64,000 nt of DNA from Hellea sp042093735 (GCA_042093735.1 JBELEM010000009.1:1-64000); one strand, 5' to 3'; counted from the first letter of the stretch, positions 27,656-36,804 are shown. The notes: generated by a model not told the origin, from the sequence alone. Numbers and translations are program-made.

Positions 27656-28540
27656 TTATATATTTTTTACGATACGAATTAGGCCCTCTTGGGCTGTAGA
27701 TGCTATAAGCTCTCCATTTTGTGTGTAAAAGCTACCTCTTCCAAAATCTCTTGCCCTTGTAGCCTTGGGGCTATCAATGTGATAATAAATCCACTTATTC
27801 ACTCTAATTTCTGAATGAAACCACATTGCATGATCAAGACTTGCTCCAATTAAATTGTGCGTGTTTCTATTCCAAACATGCGGCATCAATCCAACAGACA
27901 TGAGTGCTTTGTCTGAAATAAAAGCAAGAAGAGTCCTGTGAGTTATAGGGTCATCTCCAATATCGTTACTGAATTTAAACCAAAACCCAAATTCTGGATC
28001 ATATTCCCCAGGTTCAACAACCTTATGTAACTCTGGTGTTCGTATTTCTACGACTTTACTATCAAAGATAAGGCTATGCTGCTTAAGTGTTTCAATACTT
28101 ATCTTTGGGTTATCTTTTGATAGTTTTTTAATATGCTCAATGTCAGGTAAAATATCATCTGGACCTCTTATATGCTCTGGCAAATTGATCTGATGGTTGA
28201 CACCATTTTCCATTTTTTGAAATGATAGAGAGGCATTAAAAATAGCTTTTCCTTTTTGTTTTGCAACTACTCTGCGCGTTGAAAAACTTTTTCCGTCACG
28301 TATAGGGTCAACTTCGTATATAATTTGTGAGTTCAGATCTCCTGGGCGTAGAAAATAAGCATGCAATGAGTGTGGCCGCCTAATAGGATCAACAGTTCTT
28401 ACTGCTGCATTTAAAGCTTGCCCTAGAACTTGTCCTCCAAAAACTCTTGGTAGGCCCATTCTGAGCGCTTCACCTGTAAAAAGGTAAGTGTCAATCTCCT
28501 CAACGTGCATTTTTGATAAAAATTCTTTTAATGTAAACAT
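27656..28540 (-). CDS. tesB: Acyl-CoA thioesterase II
   Basis: This 294-residue double-hotdog thioesterase hydrolyses acyl-CoA to free acid and CoA. The frame is open 31 codons further upstream, but MFTLKEFLSKMHVEEID gives the normal family start and length (E. coli 286). The catalytic Asp lies in IGASLDHAMWFH and the Gln in ASTAQEGLIR; PRVFGGQVLGQAL is the conserved N-terminal segment and HSLHAYFLRPGD follows. It lies 23 bp downstream of nothing in its own direction and just upstream of the M16 gene start, so the two could share a transcript. Confidence 0.93.
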   Translation of the reverse strand: MFTLKEFLSKMHVEEIDTYLFTGEALRMGLPRVFGGQVLGQALNAAVRTVDPIRRPHSLHAYFLRPGDLNSQIIYEVDPIRDGKSFSTRRVVAKQKGKAIFNASLSFQKMENGVNHQINLPEHIRGPDDILPDIEHIKKLSKDNPKISIETLKQHSLIFDSKVVEIRTPELHKVVEPGEYDPEFGFWFKFSNDIGDDPITHRTLLAFISDKALMSVGLMPHVWNRNTHNLIGASLDHAMWFHSEIRVNKWIYYHIDSPKATRARDFGRGSFYTQNGELIASTAQEGLIRIVKNI

Positions 28541-28714
28541 TATTATATATTCTATCTTTTTATTAAATATTACAAGCTCCACTTTTGCATGGACCTTATG
28601 CACTGATTTTGTAATGAAGGCGTATATAGACAATTAGAAATTTGAAATTAAACCTCGAATTGAAAAATTCTTTGTAATTTTGTTAAACTGATGATGATTT
28701 AAGAAAGTTGTGCA

Positions 28715-29935
28715 ATGTTAAATAAACTAATCTCATTAGGATTAATATTAGGTTTGATTGTCGGCTTAGGCGCATCTATGACTGGAAATCAAATTTTGCA
28801 CACAGTAGCAAAGACCTCCACACCATTAGGTCAGATATTTATAAATGCTGTAAAAATGGTGGTGATTCCACTTGTGGTTTCTGTAATATTTACCAGTATA
28901 GCTCGCCTCGGGGATCCAAAAAAATTAGGTAGTATTGGGGTAGCTACTCTTACATTCTACTGTGGAACACTTTTACCCGCTATCGTTATAGGGATGGGTG
29001 TTATGTTTTTGGGATTGCGGTTTATACCTGAGATTAAAATGCCTGCGAATGTTTACAGTCAAGTACCTGAATTACAGTCTGCTGTAGATTTTATTGTAAG
29101 TCTGATACCCGCTAATCCATTTTCTGCTGCATCTAATGGTCAAATACTTCCGCTGATAGTATTTACTGCTTTGCTTGCTGCTGCGACGGGAACGCTTGCT
29201 AGTGAAAAAAGAAAGAGAATGGTATTGGCAGCCGAAGATTTTAGTGAGGCTTTAATAAAGCTTGTATGGTGGATACTTTATCTAGCACCTTTAGGAGTAT
29301 TTGGATTGGTTGCATCCTCTACTGCTTTGCTGGGATGGAGTCTTATCCAAAGTCTAATAGTCTTTATACTATGCGTATTGACGGGACTCTTTTTTTTACT
29401 AACATTTGTTTTTTTACCTATGCTAATAATTTATGTAAAAATGAATATATCTACATTTTTTAAAGGTAGTTTTGGCCCCGCTTCGATTGCCTTTTCCACT
29501 ACAAGCACTGCTGCTGCTATTCCAGTTTCCCTTGAGCACACAGTTAGTAAGCTCAATGTTTCAAAACAAATATCAGACCTACTCATACCTCTTGGGGCAT
29601 CAATTTATAGGCCAGGTAGTGCTTTGTTTCAGGGAGCTGCAATAATATTTCTGGCACATATTTATGGTGTAAGTTTATCTTCAAGCTCGTTAGGCGGAAT
29701 AATTTTTGCAACGTTTTTAGTCTCACTTACAGTAGCACCAGTTCCATCCTCAGGTGTGGTGACAATGACACCAGCCTTGGCCACAATAGGGGTTCCAGTA
29801 TCAGGCCTAGGCTTGATTCTTGGGATAGACCGTATTCCAGATATGATGCGAAGCTGTGTAAATCTGTTAGGGCAGATTGCTGCTACTATTATTGTAGAGC
29901 AGCATATAAAAAATAAAAATCAGTTTAATACTTAA
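28715..29935 (+). CDS. DAACS-family (GltP/DctA-like) transporter with altered cation motifs
   Basis: This 406-residue inner-membrane protein has the profile of dicarboxylate/amino acid:cation symporters: about eight hydrophobic segments, the serine-rich hairpin (IAFSTTSTAAAIP, about 258-270) and the C-terminal DRIPDMMRSCVN with Asp372, Asp376, Arg379 and Asn383. Two conserved cation-site elements differ. The NMDGT motif appears as YRPGS (298-302), and the Asp that ends the NVxGD motif is Gln387. In GltPh the equivalent residues bind sodium, so coupling may differ. The substrate is unknown. It stands alone, divergent from tesB and upstream of a tRNA gene. Confidence 0.85.
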   Translation: MLNKLISLGLILGLIVGLGASMTGNQILHTVAKTSTPLGQIFINAVKMVVIPLVVSVIFTSIARLGDPKKLGSIGVATLTFYCGTLLPAIVIGMGVMFLGLRFIPEIKMPANVYSQVPELQSAVDFIVSLIPANPFSAASNGQILPLIVFTALLAAATGTLASEKRKRMVLAAEDFSEALIKLVWWILYLAPLGVFGLVASSTALLGWSLIQSLIVFILCVLTGLFFLLTFVFLPMLIIYVKMNISTFFKGSFGPASIAFSTTSTAAAIPVSLEHTVSKLNVSKQISDLLIPLGASIYRPGSALFQGAAIIFLAHIYGVSLSSSSLGGIIFATFLVSLTVAPVPSSGVVTMTPALATIGVPVSGLGLILGIDRIPDMMRSCVNLLGQIAATIIVEQHIKNKNQFNT

Positions 29936-30030
29936 ATAAATTATAAATAATTGTATTAATCTTACTTAGATTGTAAAATTGCTCTTTCCCTATTTAAAAA
30001 GCCGCGCTATAGAGCGGGCGAATGCCAAAT

Positions 30031-30107
30031 GGGGGGATAGCTCAGTTGGTTAGAGCCACCCGCTCATAACGGGTTGGTCGGGAGTTCAAGTCTCTCTCCC
30101 CCTACCA
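30031..30107 (+). tRNA. tRNA with CAU anticodon (elongator Met or Ile2)
   Basis: A full cloverleaf folds from these 77 bases. The acceptor stem GGGGGGA pairs with TCCCCCT (with a terminal G-U), then come a D arm with GGTT loop, the anticodon stem ACCCG/CGGGT around loop CTCATAA (anticodon CAT at 30065-30067), a T arm with TTCAAGT, discriminator A and an encoded CCA. The anticodon stem lacks the three G-C pairs of initiator tRNA and position 1 is a G, so it is not fMet. Sequence alone does not separate elongator Met from Ile2, whose C34 is modified to lysidine. Confidence 0.93.
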
Positions 30108-30180
30108 CGCATTTATAATTTATAACCTAGTGTTGTGAATGCTAGAAACTATGAAAATACGACACTTAAAAATTATTTAG

Positions 30181-30819
30181 TCAAATGTTAAAGCTCTCTC
30201 TGAGAGAAAGACTTGACCTCCACCGAATTATATTTGGGTGTATTCCTTCTACAACTTTCTTTTTAACGACTCTCGCGAAATCCAAAGCACATGCTGCAGA
30301 GATATCTGCTATTGAGAATTTTTCTGTAGCAATGAACTCTTTTTCGAGAAGATGATTTTCAAGGGTAATAAAAAAATTATCTATCTGTTTTAAGCCTCTT
30401 ATGGATAGATCTGGTATTTGTTTGTAATTGTATTTTCCTGGTAAAGCACGATCTTTCATGGCGGGGTTGGCATTTCTTAGGGCGCTTGCAATTGCCATTC
30501 CAAACTCATGATCTATCTTGGATTGCCATGATGCTATGACAGCTTTTTCATATGGTGTTGTTCCCAAAACGGGAGGTTCTGGATAAATCTCCTCGAGATA
30601 AGTTGCTATAGAGGCGTTATCTTTCAATATTTTTCCATCCTCAAGCTGCAATGCTGGAACAGTGCAATCAGGATTGATCTTGCGAAAATCATCCCCCATC
30701 TGTTCATTTGTCATGAGATTAATTTCAACAGTTTTATGAGGCACGTTTTTTTCGGCTAGTAATATCCTCGTTCGTCTCGGGCTTGGAGCGGTTTTACAAT
30801 CGTAAAATATAATTGTCAT
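30181..30819 (-). CDS. Glutathione S-transferase family protein
   Basis: This 212-residue cytoplasmic protein has the N-terminal thioredoxin-like GST domain (IIFYDCKTAPSPRRTRILLAEK, then the cis-Pro segment CTVPALQLEDGKILKDNASIATYLEE) and an all-helical C-terminal domain with the N-capping motif FSIADISAACALDF. The glutathione-activating residue is probably a Ser or Cys in the first loop, but the class is unclear. It would conjugate or otherwise use glutathione on an unknown substrate. It is followed by a 3' neighbour only in the form of the convergent tRNA gene. Its start is 39 bp from the next minus-strand gene. Confidence 0.85.
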   Translation of the reverse strand: MTIIFYDCKTAPSPRRTRILLAEKNVPHKTVEINLMTNEQMGDDFRKINPDCTVPALQLEDGKILKDNASIATYLEEIYPEPPVLGTTPYEKAVIASWQSKIDHEFGMAIASALRNANPAMKDRALPGKYNYKQIPDLSIRGLKQIDNFFITLENHLLEKEFIATEKFSIADISAACALDFARVVKKKVVEGIHPNIIRWRSSLSLRESFNI

Positions 30820-30858
30820 GTTTTCCTTAATACCTCACACCTGCGATAGGCATGGTAA

Positions 30859-31458
30859 TCATGGTATATATTGTTCCGGGTCGCCATCAGGTCCTATATT
30901 CATTACATAAAATTCTGCAAACTCAATAGTCTGTTTGGCTAATGCAAGATTGTAGTTTAGCTCGGTTACGTCAGCCGCATAGTCACGATTAGCTTTTCCT
31001 GAAAGATGATATTTTTTCCATTCTTTATCGAGCGCAATACGTTCTAAAATTACCTGATCATAAGGCTCTATGTCTCTCTGCAAGGCAACATAAATATCAC
31101 CCTTTTCTTTACCTTTTTGAGGCTTAGCTGCTCTGGCCCAAAAGGAAACGACTATGACATCATTTTTTTTAATATCTTTTACCATATCATTTCGTGTTGC
31201 TATATCCCAATGATTAGGTTTTTTCTTTTTCACGGTAACTCTGTATGCTTGACCGCTGGGCGCTCCTTTTGATTCCACTATTTTAACCCTTTTGTCCGGC
31301 CCAAAGGTTTCCCACTGCCCAAAATCAAGACTGCTAACTAGAAACGGGAATGATCTTTGATCCTCTGGGTTATTTATTGTATCAGCAGTCGAGACTATAT
31401 TTGATCCAAATATTGTGAGCGCAAAAGCAAGTAAAGTGAGAAATAGTCGGTTTAACAT
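30859..31458 (-). CDS. Small secreted protein with a carbohydrate-binding-like beta-sandwich
   Basis: This 199-residue protein has a clear signal peptide (MLNRLFLTLLAFALTIFGSN, cleavage probably near VSTADT). The mature part alternates short strands and contains VVSFWARAAKPQKGKEKGDI, followed by LDKEWKKYHLSG. That pattern is typical of CBM4/9- or galactose-binding-like domains in carbohydrate-active enzymes. No catalytic domain is attached. It follows the TPR-protein gene by 40 bp and probably shares its transcript. The next genes upstream belong to the halogenase/TonB-receptor island, so a role in handling an extracellular polymer is possible but unproven. Confidence 0.6.
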   Translation of the reverse strand: MLNRLFLTLLAFALTIFGSNIVSTADTINNPEDQRSFPFLVSSLDFGQWETFGPDKRVKIVESKGAPSGQAYRVTVKKKKPNHWDIATRNDMVKDIKKNDVIVVSFWARAAKPQKGKEKGDIYVALQRDIEPYDQVILERIALDKEWKKYHLSGKANRDYAADVTELNYNLALAKQTIEFAEFYVMNIGPDGDPEQYIP

Positions 31459-31498
31459 GTTATTCCTTTATAGTTTTAAATTTTTAGCTAGATTTTTT

Positions 31499-32009
31499 TT
31501 AAGCAAGAAGGTTCTCTAAGTATTTAATTTGTGCAGTAATCTCTTTTTTTGCTTCACATTTTTTACATTTTGAACCAATCTTTCTTAATTTTTTGAAGTG
31601 TTTGTTAGCTTCTTTCATATTATTATCTTGGTATTCCAATAAACTTAATCTGAAGTGAGCATCATACAAATTTTTTCTTAGCTTTGTGGACCTCAAAAGA
31701 GTTGCTTTGGCTTCATCTCGTTTTCCAAGTTTTAGTTGAGACATGCCCATCATGTAAATTTGGAAACCTCTATCTTCGCATGTTCGCGTTCCTTCATTGT
31801 CTGCGTCTCTAAAGTCTGAAGAGTTGAGTTGAATTTTCGGTATTACCGGTTGTGACGTCGGAGCTACAACTGCTCCGCCTAGTCCGCCAGAGGGTTGCGA
31901 AGGGACATCAATATCTGTTCCAACATCAGAACGAATAGTGCTGTCTCTTGCACCCTCAACTCCTGATATAAAGTTACGTTCAATTCTTAATGCGCAAAAA
32001 GCATTTTGT
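31499..32009 (-). CDS. TPR-containing protein, N-terminus lost in a scaffold gap
   Basis: The visible 169 codons stay open right up to the run of N, so the true start lies in or beyond the gap. The C-terminal 90 residues form tetratricopeptide-like helices (GMSQLKLGKRDEAKATLLRS, LYDAHFRLSLLEYQDNNMKE) and end with a CKKC pair. The upstream part is Gly/Pro/Val-rich and low in structure (GGLGGAVVAP), suggesting a linker or an exported segment. The function is unknown. It is probably cotranscribed with the small secreted protein downstream. Confidence 0.65.
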
Positions 32010-32109
32010 NNNNNNNNNNNNNNNNNNNNNNNNNNNNNNNNNNNNNNNNNNNNNNNNNNNNNNNNNNNNNNNNNNNNNNNNNNNNNNNNNNNNNNNNNNN
32101 NNNNNNNNN
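32010..32109. other. Scaffold gap of 100 N
   Basis: Exactly 100 undetermined bases interrupt the 5' part of the TPR-protein gene. The round number is a placeholder and the real distance is unknown. Confidence 0.98.
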
Positions 32110-32119
32110 TACAACTAAA

Positions 32120-33637
32120 TTAGAAAGAGCGTGCATTATAAAAATTGATGAATTCCTCATGCGTTTTCATTTTCTTTGCTGCGTGCATCATAGCATTCTG
32201 CATGGAGTCTAGGCTGTGCTGTACTTGTTTTAAGGGTAATGAAGAAACAATTGGATCAATATTTTTTGGTATTAGGTTTTGTCCTAAGCAAACAGCTATC
32301 CAGCTTGGCTTCGAGAATAACTCGTCTTCATACCTAAATACTCTTCCCGCATTTTTGAAAAGTTCCATCTTATTTTTTAGGCTGTCTGGAATACTCATGT
32401 TCCTACAGTAATTCCAAAACTCACTATCGTTTCGTTCAGTTGCCTTGTAATGTAAAATAATGAAATCACGAACTTGGTGAAACTCTTTTAACATTTGTTT
32501 GTTGTATTCATTTCTTACTATGTCTGAAATTTCAGCTGTAGGAAATAGTGTAATAAATTTACTGATCCCTGCTTGAATGAGATAAAGGGAGGTAGATTCT
32601 AAGGGTTCCAAGAATCCCGCTGACAGACCAATAGAAATACAGTTCTTATTCCATAAACTTTTACGGCAACCTGTTTTAAAGCTTATCTTTCTTGGAGTTC
32701 CCATTAGCTTTGTGTCGATCCCATTTAACAGGACTTCTATGGCATCATTATCTTTCATAAATTTGCTGGAATAAATGTGTCCATTGCCTGTTCTGCGCTG
32801 GGTGGGTATTCTCCATTGCCATCCGGCAGATTTGGCGGTTGATTTTGTATAAGGTAAAAGTTCGCCATTACGTTCGCTTGCTACCGTTTGAGCGGTATCA
32901 CATGGTAACCAGTGTCCCCAGTCGGTGAACGGCGTTTTAAGGGATTTGCCTGATAGTAGAGCTCGAAATCCCGTACAATCAAAAAAGAAGTCGCCTTCTA
33001 CGGTCTGATTGTTATCTAGGTTAAGGCTGGAAATATTTCCTGTTTCTTGATCTAGGTTAACTTGCGTGACCTTGCCTTCCAAACGATTAATATGTCTTTT
33101 TTCCGCATAATTCCGTAAGAATTTAGCATATTTTGTGGCATCAATGTGATAAGCATATCGAAGGTGCGATAATAGTGATCTCGGGCTTTGCTCAGGCATC
33201 GCAAATTTATTATTATTACCGGCCACTGAGCAGATACTGTAGTCTTGTAACTTTGCAGTACTGCCTCCCTCTTGAGACCGAAGCCAAAATTGATGAAAAT
33301 CAACCCCCTGCATGTCCACGCCGATATTACCAAAAGGATGAAAGTAAGAATCGCCAATCTGACCCCAATTATTAAATTCTATACCAAGTTTAAATGTGCC
33401 ATCTGTTGCTTTTAAAAACTCTGCTTCATTTATTCCCAGCATGGCATTAAAATTTAACATATCAGGAATTGTTGCTTCCCCGACTCCAACTGTACCAATC
33501 TGTTCTGACTCTATTAATGTAATTTGTACATTATCAGGGCTTAAAATGCTTGATAAAGCAGCAGCTGACATCCAGCCGGCAGATCCTCCGCCAACGATAA
33601 CAATATTTTTAATATTTTGTTGTTTAGATTTTTTCAT
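32120..33637 (-). CDS. Flavin-dependent tryptophan-halogenase family protein (copy 1)
   Basis: This 505-residue FADH2-dependent halogenase has all key elements: the FAD motif GGGSAGWMSAAAL (16-28), GVGEAT (51-56), the catalytic lysine Lys83 in GTFKLGIEF, the WQWRIP motif (273-278) that blocks monooxygenase chemistry, and EPLES with Glu347, equivalent to PrnA Glu346. Such enzymes make HOCl or HOBr at the flavin and pass it through a tunnel to the lysine. Relatives beside TonB receptors (BrvH of Brevundimonas, Xanthomonas enzymes) prefer indole and bromide in vitro; the natural substrate is not known. It is last in a three-gene operon and overlaps copy 2 by 14 bases. No flavin reductase gene is nearby. 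Confidence 0.9.
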   Translation of the reverse strand: MKKSKQQNIKNIVIVGGGSAGWMSAAALSSILSPDNVQITLIESEQIGTVGVGEATIPDMLNFNAMLGINEAEFLKATDGTFKLGIEFNNWGQIGDSYFHPFGNIGVDMQGVDFHQFWLRSQEGGSTAKLQDYSICSVAGNNNKFAMPEQSPRSLLSHLRYAYHIDATKYAKFLRNYAEKRHINRLEGKVTQVNLDQETGNISSLNLDNNQTVEGDFFFDCTGFRALLSGKSLKTPFTDWGHWLPCDTAQTVASERNGELLPYTKSTAKSAGWQWRIPTQRRTGNGHIYSSKFMKDNDAIEVLLNGIDTKLMGTPRKISFKTGCRKSLWNKNCISIGLSAGFLEPLESTSLYLIQAGISKFITLFPTAEISDIVRNEYNKQMLKEFHQVRDFIILHYKATERNDSEFWNYCRNMSIPDSLKNKMELFKNAGRVFRYEDELFSKPSWIAVCLGQNLIPKNIDPIVSSLPLKQVQHSLDSMQNAMMHAAKKMKTHEEFINFYNARSF

Positions 33638-35105
33638 TCTTATTCCTGAGGTATTTTATCAACCCTGTCATATATTTTTTGAGGGGGGGCATTTTGCTTA
33701 TAGTAATGTTGTTAGCTAACTTTATGTTTTCTAAAATTTCTATAAGTTGATTTTCTTCGATCTTATCTGCTAGTGGATCATATCTATCAGGTACACGTCC
33801 CATGCCCAGGTGTATTTGAGTCCAGTCCTCATTATTAAATGGTTCAAGGTCATATTGGAGAATAACCCCTCTGCTTTTAAACTGAACTATTTTTCTTTTG
33901 AGTTTTTCATAGATCAATTTTTCAATTTTATTATCAAAGCTTTCATTGCGTATAATAGTTTGGGTGGATTTCAATGCATTCTCGAATGCTGAAGCATGTA
34001 TGTAATCTTCTCTGAAGCGGCGGTTGTATTCCTTGCCTTCAACTTTCATATCGTGAGAAATTGGTATGAGTTCCAACATTCGTTCAATGTCCTTTAGCAA
34101 AAGCATAATGGGAGCTGGGGTTATTGGCGATAATATTGCAGCGCTGAGCCCTAATCGAAGGCAATTATGTTTCCACGGATTTTCAACAAAACCAGTTGTA
34201 ACTATGGTACCCTTAGAGTTGCTGGTTGGGTATTTACTTTCTCGATCTATTTTATCTGATACGTTTGTTATACTTAAGGTATGAAGTTTATCTTGTAAAA
34301 ATATTTTCGACGTCCAATTATCAAAAGAGCCATGAACTCTCCTACAGGAGTCTGAAATTTGGTTGCTTGGCACAGTATGTTCAGCAGCCTCAAGAGTTTG
34401 ACTGTTTCCAAGCATACTTATTTTTTCATTAATTTTTGAATTACCATCAGTGCAGTCAACAAAAAAATCACCAGATATAGTCGCCCCTGAGGATAATCTT
34501 AAGGATCTAATTTCGCCATTAGACTTGTTTGCAGTTTCAATACTTCCTTTTTTAATTTTGATATTAAGACCATCTAATTTTTTATTAATAAGTTTGCGTA
34601 ACTCCTTTGGTTGAAAATGATAACCATATTCGATGTTTTTTAATGGATTTTTTGGGTTTTGAGAGGGATGGGCGAAAACCCCATTTTTAGCCGCGCATAC
34701 CGACATTATGTAAGGGCCAATTTCTGAGTAATCCTGATCTGTAGCAGAAATGCGAGTTAAGTAATGATGAAACATGACGCCCTGTAACACAGGAAGGGGC
34801 TGGTGCTGGCATTGATACCAGGTATTCTTTTCTTCACCCCAGTTATTATAATGAGTTCCTAGGGAAAAGGATGTATTAGTTTGAGTTAAGACTTCAATCT
34901 CAGATATACCCAGATTCAGTAAAAATGCATATGTTGATGCTGATGTGATGTTACCATAAAATATATCTTTTTCGTGGGTGCAAAGGGTGTCTATTAGGGT
35001 TAGCTTGGTTGTTTTTGGTAATGCTTTGGATAGAGCTAAAGCTGACAAAGCACCAGCTAATCCATTTCCGCATATAACAATATTTTTAATAGAAGAATTA
35101 TTCAT
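33624..35105 (-). CDS. Degenerate tryptophan-halogenase-family flavoprotein (copy 2)
   Basis: This 493-residue protein aligns end to end with its neighbours (YNNW near residue 86, LQGVMFHHYLTR, GYHFQPKELRKL, FFVDCTDGNSK) and keeps an FAD-type GNGLAGALSALAL (13-25). The halogenation residues are missing: the lysine site is Ser81 (TSFSLGTHY), GVGEAT is absent, there is no WxWxIP, and the EPLES region reads LSPITPA. The frame is intact and full length and overlaps copy 1 by 14 bases, so it is not a simple pseudogene. It may be a non-catalytic partner or a flavoprotein with other chemistry. It starts five bases after the stop of copy 3. Confidence 0.85.
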   Translation of the reverse strand: MNNSSIKNIVICGNGLAGALSALALSKALPKTTKLTLIDTLCTHEKDIFYGNITSASTYAFLLNLGISEIEVLTQTNTSFSLGTHYNNWGEEKNTWYQCQHQPLPVLQGVMFHHYLTRISATDQDYSEIGPYIMSVCAAKNGVFAHPSQNPKNPLKNIEYGYHFQPKELRKLINKKLDGLNIKIKKGSIETANKSNGEIRSLRLSSGATISGDFFVDCTDGNSKINEKISMLGNSQTLEAAEHTVPSNQISDSCRRVHGSFDNWTSKIFLQDKLHTLSITNVSDKIDRESKYPTSNSKGTIVTTGFVENPWKHNCLRLGLSAAILSPITPAPIMLLLKDIERMLELIPISHDMKVEGKEYNRRFREDYIHASAFENALKSTQTIIRNESFDNKIEKLIYEKLKRKIVQFKSRGVILQYDLEPFNNEDWTQIHLGMGRVPDRYDPLADKIEENQLIEILENIKLANNITISKMPPLKKYMTGLIKYLRNKNEKI

Positions 35106-35110
35106 TACTT

Positions 35111-36613
35111 TTAATTAACTAAACTTGCACCAAAACTTTTCAAATATGAAGCATGGTCCGGTGTTCTGTTAACTGCTTCTCTGTTTTCATTTCTCAAATT
35201 ATCTAATTTTGTTTTAATTGTATTGTAATCGAAATTATTCACCCTAGGGTCGTATGAATTTGGAAATAGATTTTGGCCAGCCATTACTGCTAACCAACTA
35301 GGGGGGTGAAATACACCATGTTCATATTTGGTCAAATAACCTCTGTTTAGCCATGCTTGAAGTTTATCTTCTAAGCTCGAAGGTAGCGTCATATTACGAA
35401 AAAACTTCCACATCTCACTATCATCACGCTGCGTTGCTACATAGTGTAGAAGCAAGAAATCGCGAACTCTATCAAAATTTAAATCCATTCGGCGATTATA
35501 TTCCTCAATATCGCTTTGATGAAAGGATTTATCGGGGAACAGCTCTATTAATGCTGTTATACCCTCTTGTATCAGATGTATTGATGTGGATTCTAAAGGT
35601 TCCATAAATCCTCCAGACAAACCAATGGCTACCACATTTTTTTTCCATAATTCTTTTCTTTTACCTGTTTTGAAGTACAGCTGTTTTGGTTCTGTTATTG
35701 GATTACCTTCTAAAGTACTCAGCAGCTTATGAGTTGCTTCATCATCCGAAATGTATTTATCCCAGTAAACATAACCATTTCCTGTTCTATGCTGTAGTGG
35801 TATTCGCCATTGCCATCCTGCTTTTCTGGCTGTTGCTCTTGTGAAAGGTAAACTTGCTCCTTCCTGCTCACACTGAACAGCAACCGCTCTGTTGCACGGA
35901 AGCCAATTGCTCCAGTCCTCATAACCCGCCTTAAGCTTTTGTTCGATTAGTAATCCCCTAAACCCTGAACAATCTATAAAAATATCTGCTTCTATTTTTG
36001 TGCCGTCCTCAAGAAGTATTGAGTTAATGTTACCGCTCTCGTGATCTTGATAAACCTCTATAACACGACCTTCCGTTCTTTTAACTTTTCTTGCCTCAGA
36101 ATATTTTCTCAAAAATTTGGCATACAGACCAGAGTCAAATTGGTATGCGTATCCGTAGTTAGAGCCAATTTTGTTAATATCACCATGCGGGTGTTGGAAT
36201 TTACCAGATTCGGCAGCTAGCACTGGAAATGAGTGGTCGCAAAGTCTCGACTTGTGCCCTTTCTGCAACAGTCTTAACCAAAAATGATGATATTCAATGT
36301 TATGAATAGGCATTCCGTAGTCACCAAAAGGGTGAAGGTATTTATCCCCGAGTTTACCCCAATCGCAAAATTCTATACCTAATTTGAAAGTAGCGCGGGT
36401 GGAAAGCATAAATTCTTTTTCATCTATACCTAAAGAATTATTAAAATATCTAATGTGTGGAAGAGTGGCTTCCCCAACTCCAACCGTGCCAATTTTATCC
36501 GATTCTACAAGCTCTATAGATATACCTAAGTCACTGAATTTATTTGATAAACCTGCCGCAGTCATCCATCCAGCTGTGCCGCCGCCTACGATACAAATTT
36601 TTTTAATTTTCAA
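35111..36613 (-). CDS. Flavin-dependent tryptophan-halogenase family protein (copy 3)
   Basis: This 500-residue halogenase-family enzyme is complete: GGGTAGWMTAAGL (10-22), GVGEAT (45-50), catalytic Lys77 in ATFKLGIEF, AGWQWRIPLQHRTGNG in the middle, and FMEPLESTSIHLIQ carrying the catalytic Glu. It resembles copy 4 more than copy 1 (for example LRYSDEA-like and CSGFRGLLIEQ segments). It is the first gene of the halogenase operon and diverges from the large TonB-dependent receptor across 295 bp that holds a LacI-type palindrome. The substrate is unknown; free tryptophan is only one possibility. Confidence 0.9.
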   Translation of the reverse strand: MKIKKICIVGGGTAGWMTAAGLSNKFSDLGISIELVESDKIGTVGVGEATLPHIRYFNNSLGIDEKEFMLSTRATFKLGIEFCDWGKLGDKYLHPFGDYGMPIHNIEYHHFWLRLLQKGHKSRLCDHSFPVLAAESGKFQHPHGDINKIGSNYGYAYQFDSGLYAKFLRKYSEARKVKRTEGRVIEVYQDHESGNINSILLEDGTKIEADIFIDCSGFRGLLIEQKLKAGYEDWSNWLPCNRAVAVQCEQEGASLPFTRATARKAGWQWRIPLQHRTGNGYVYWDKYISDDEATHKLLSTLEGNPITEPKQLYFKTGKRKELWKKNVVAIGLSGGFMEPLESTSIHLIQEGITALIELFPDKSFHQSDIEEYNRRMDLNFDRVRDFLLLHYVATQRDDSEMWKFFRNMTLPSSLEDKLQAWLNRGYLTKYEHGVFHPPSWLAVMAGQNLFPNSYDPRVNNFDYNTIKTKLDNLRNENREAVNRTPDHASYLKSFGASLVN

Positions 36614-36804
36614 AACATTTGCTCCTTATTTTTAGGCTTTTTCGGGTTCAGTTAAAGTATTTTAACGCGGAAAATCATCACCATAGGCTATCTTTTACAG
36701 CCTTTTTACAACGTGCCAAATGAGCGCATTAAGATAAACATTTGCGAAAAAATGATCTGCAAAGCTGCGTCATCATATATCAACTAAAATTTAATGAAAG
36801 GTAA

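Noticed and set aside
30001..30020. Small CGCT/AGCG hairpin before the tRNA, considered as a terminator of the transporter gene
   Set aside because: The stem is four pairs and no T-run follows; it more likely belongs to the tRNA leader or is chance.
30031..30107. Initiator tRNA-fMet
   Set aside because: It lacks the three consecutive G-C pairs with G on the 5' side of the anticodon stem and has no C1-A72 mismatch.
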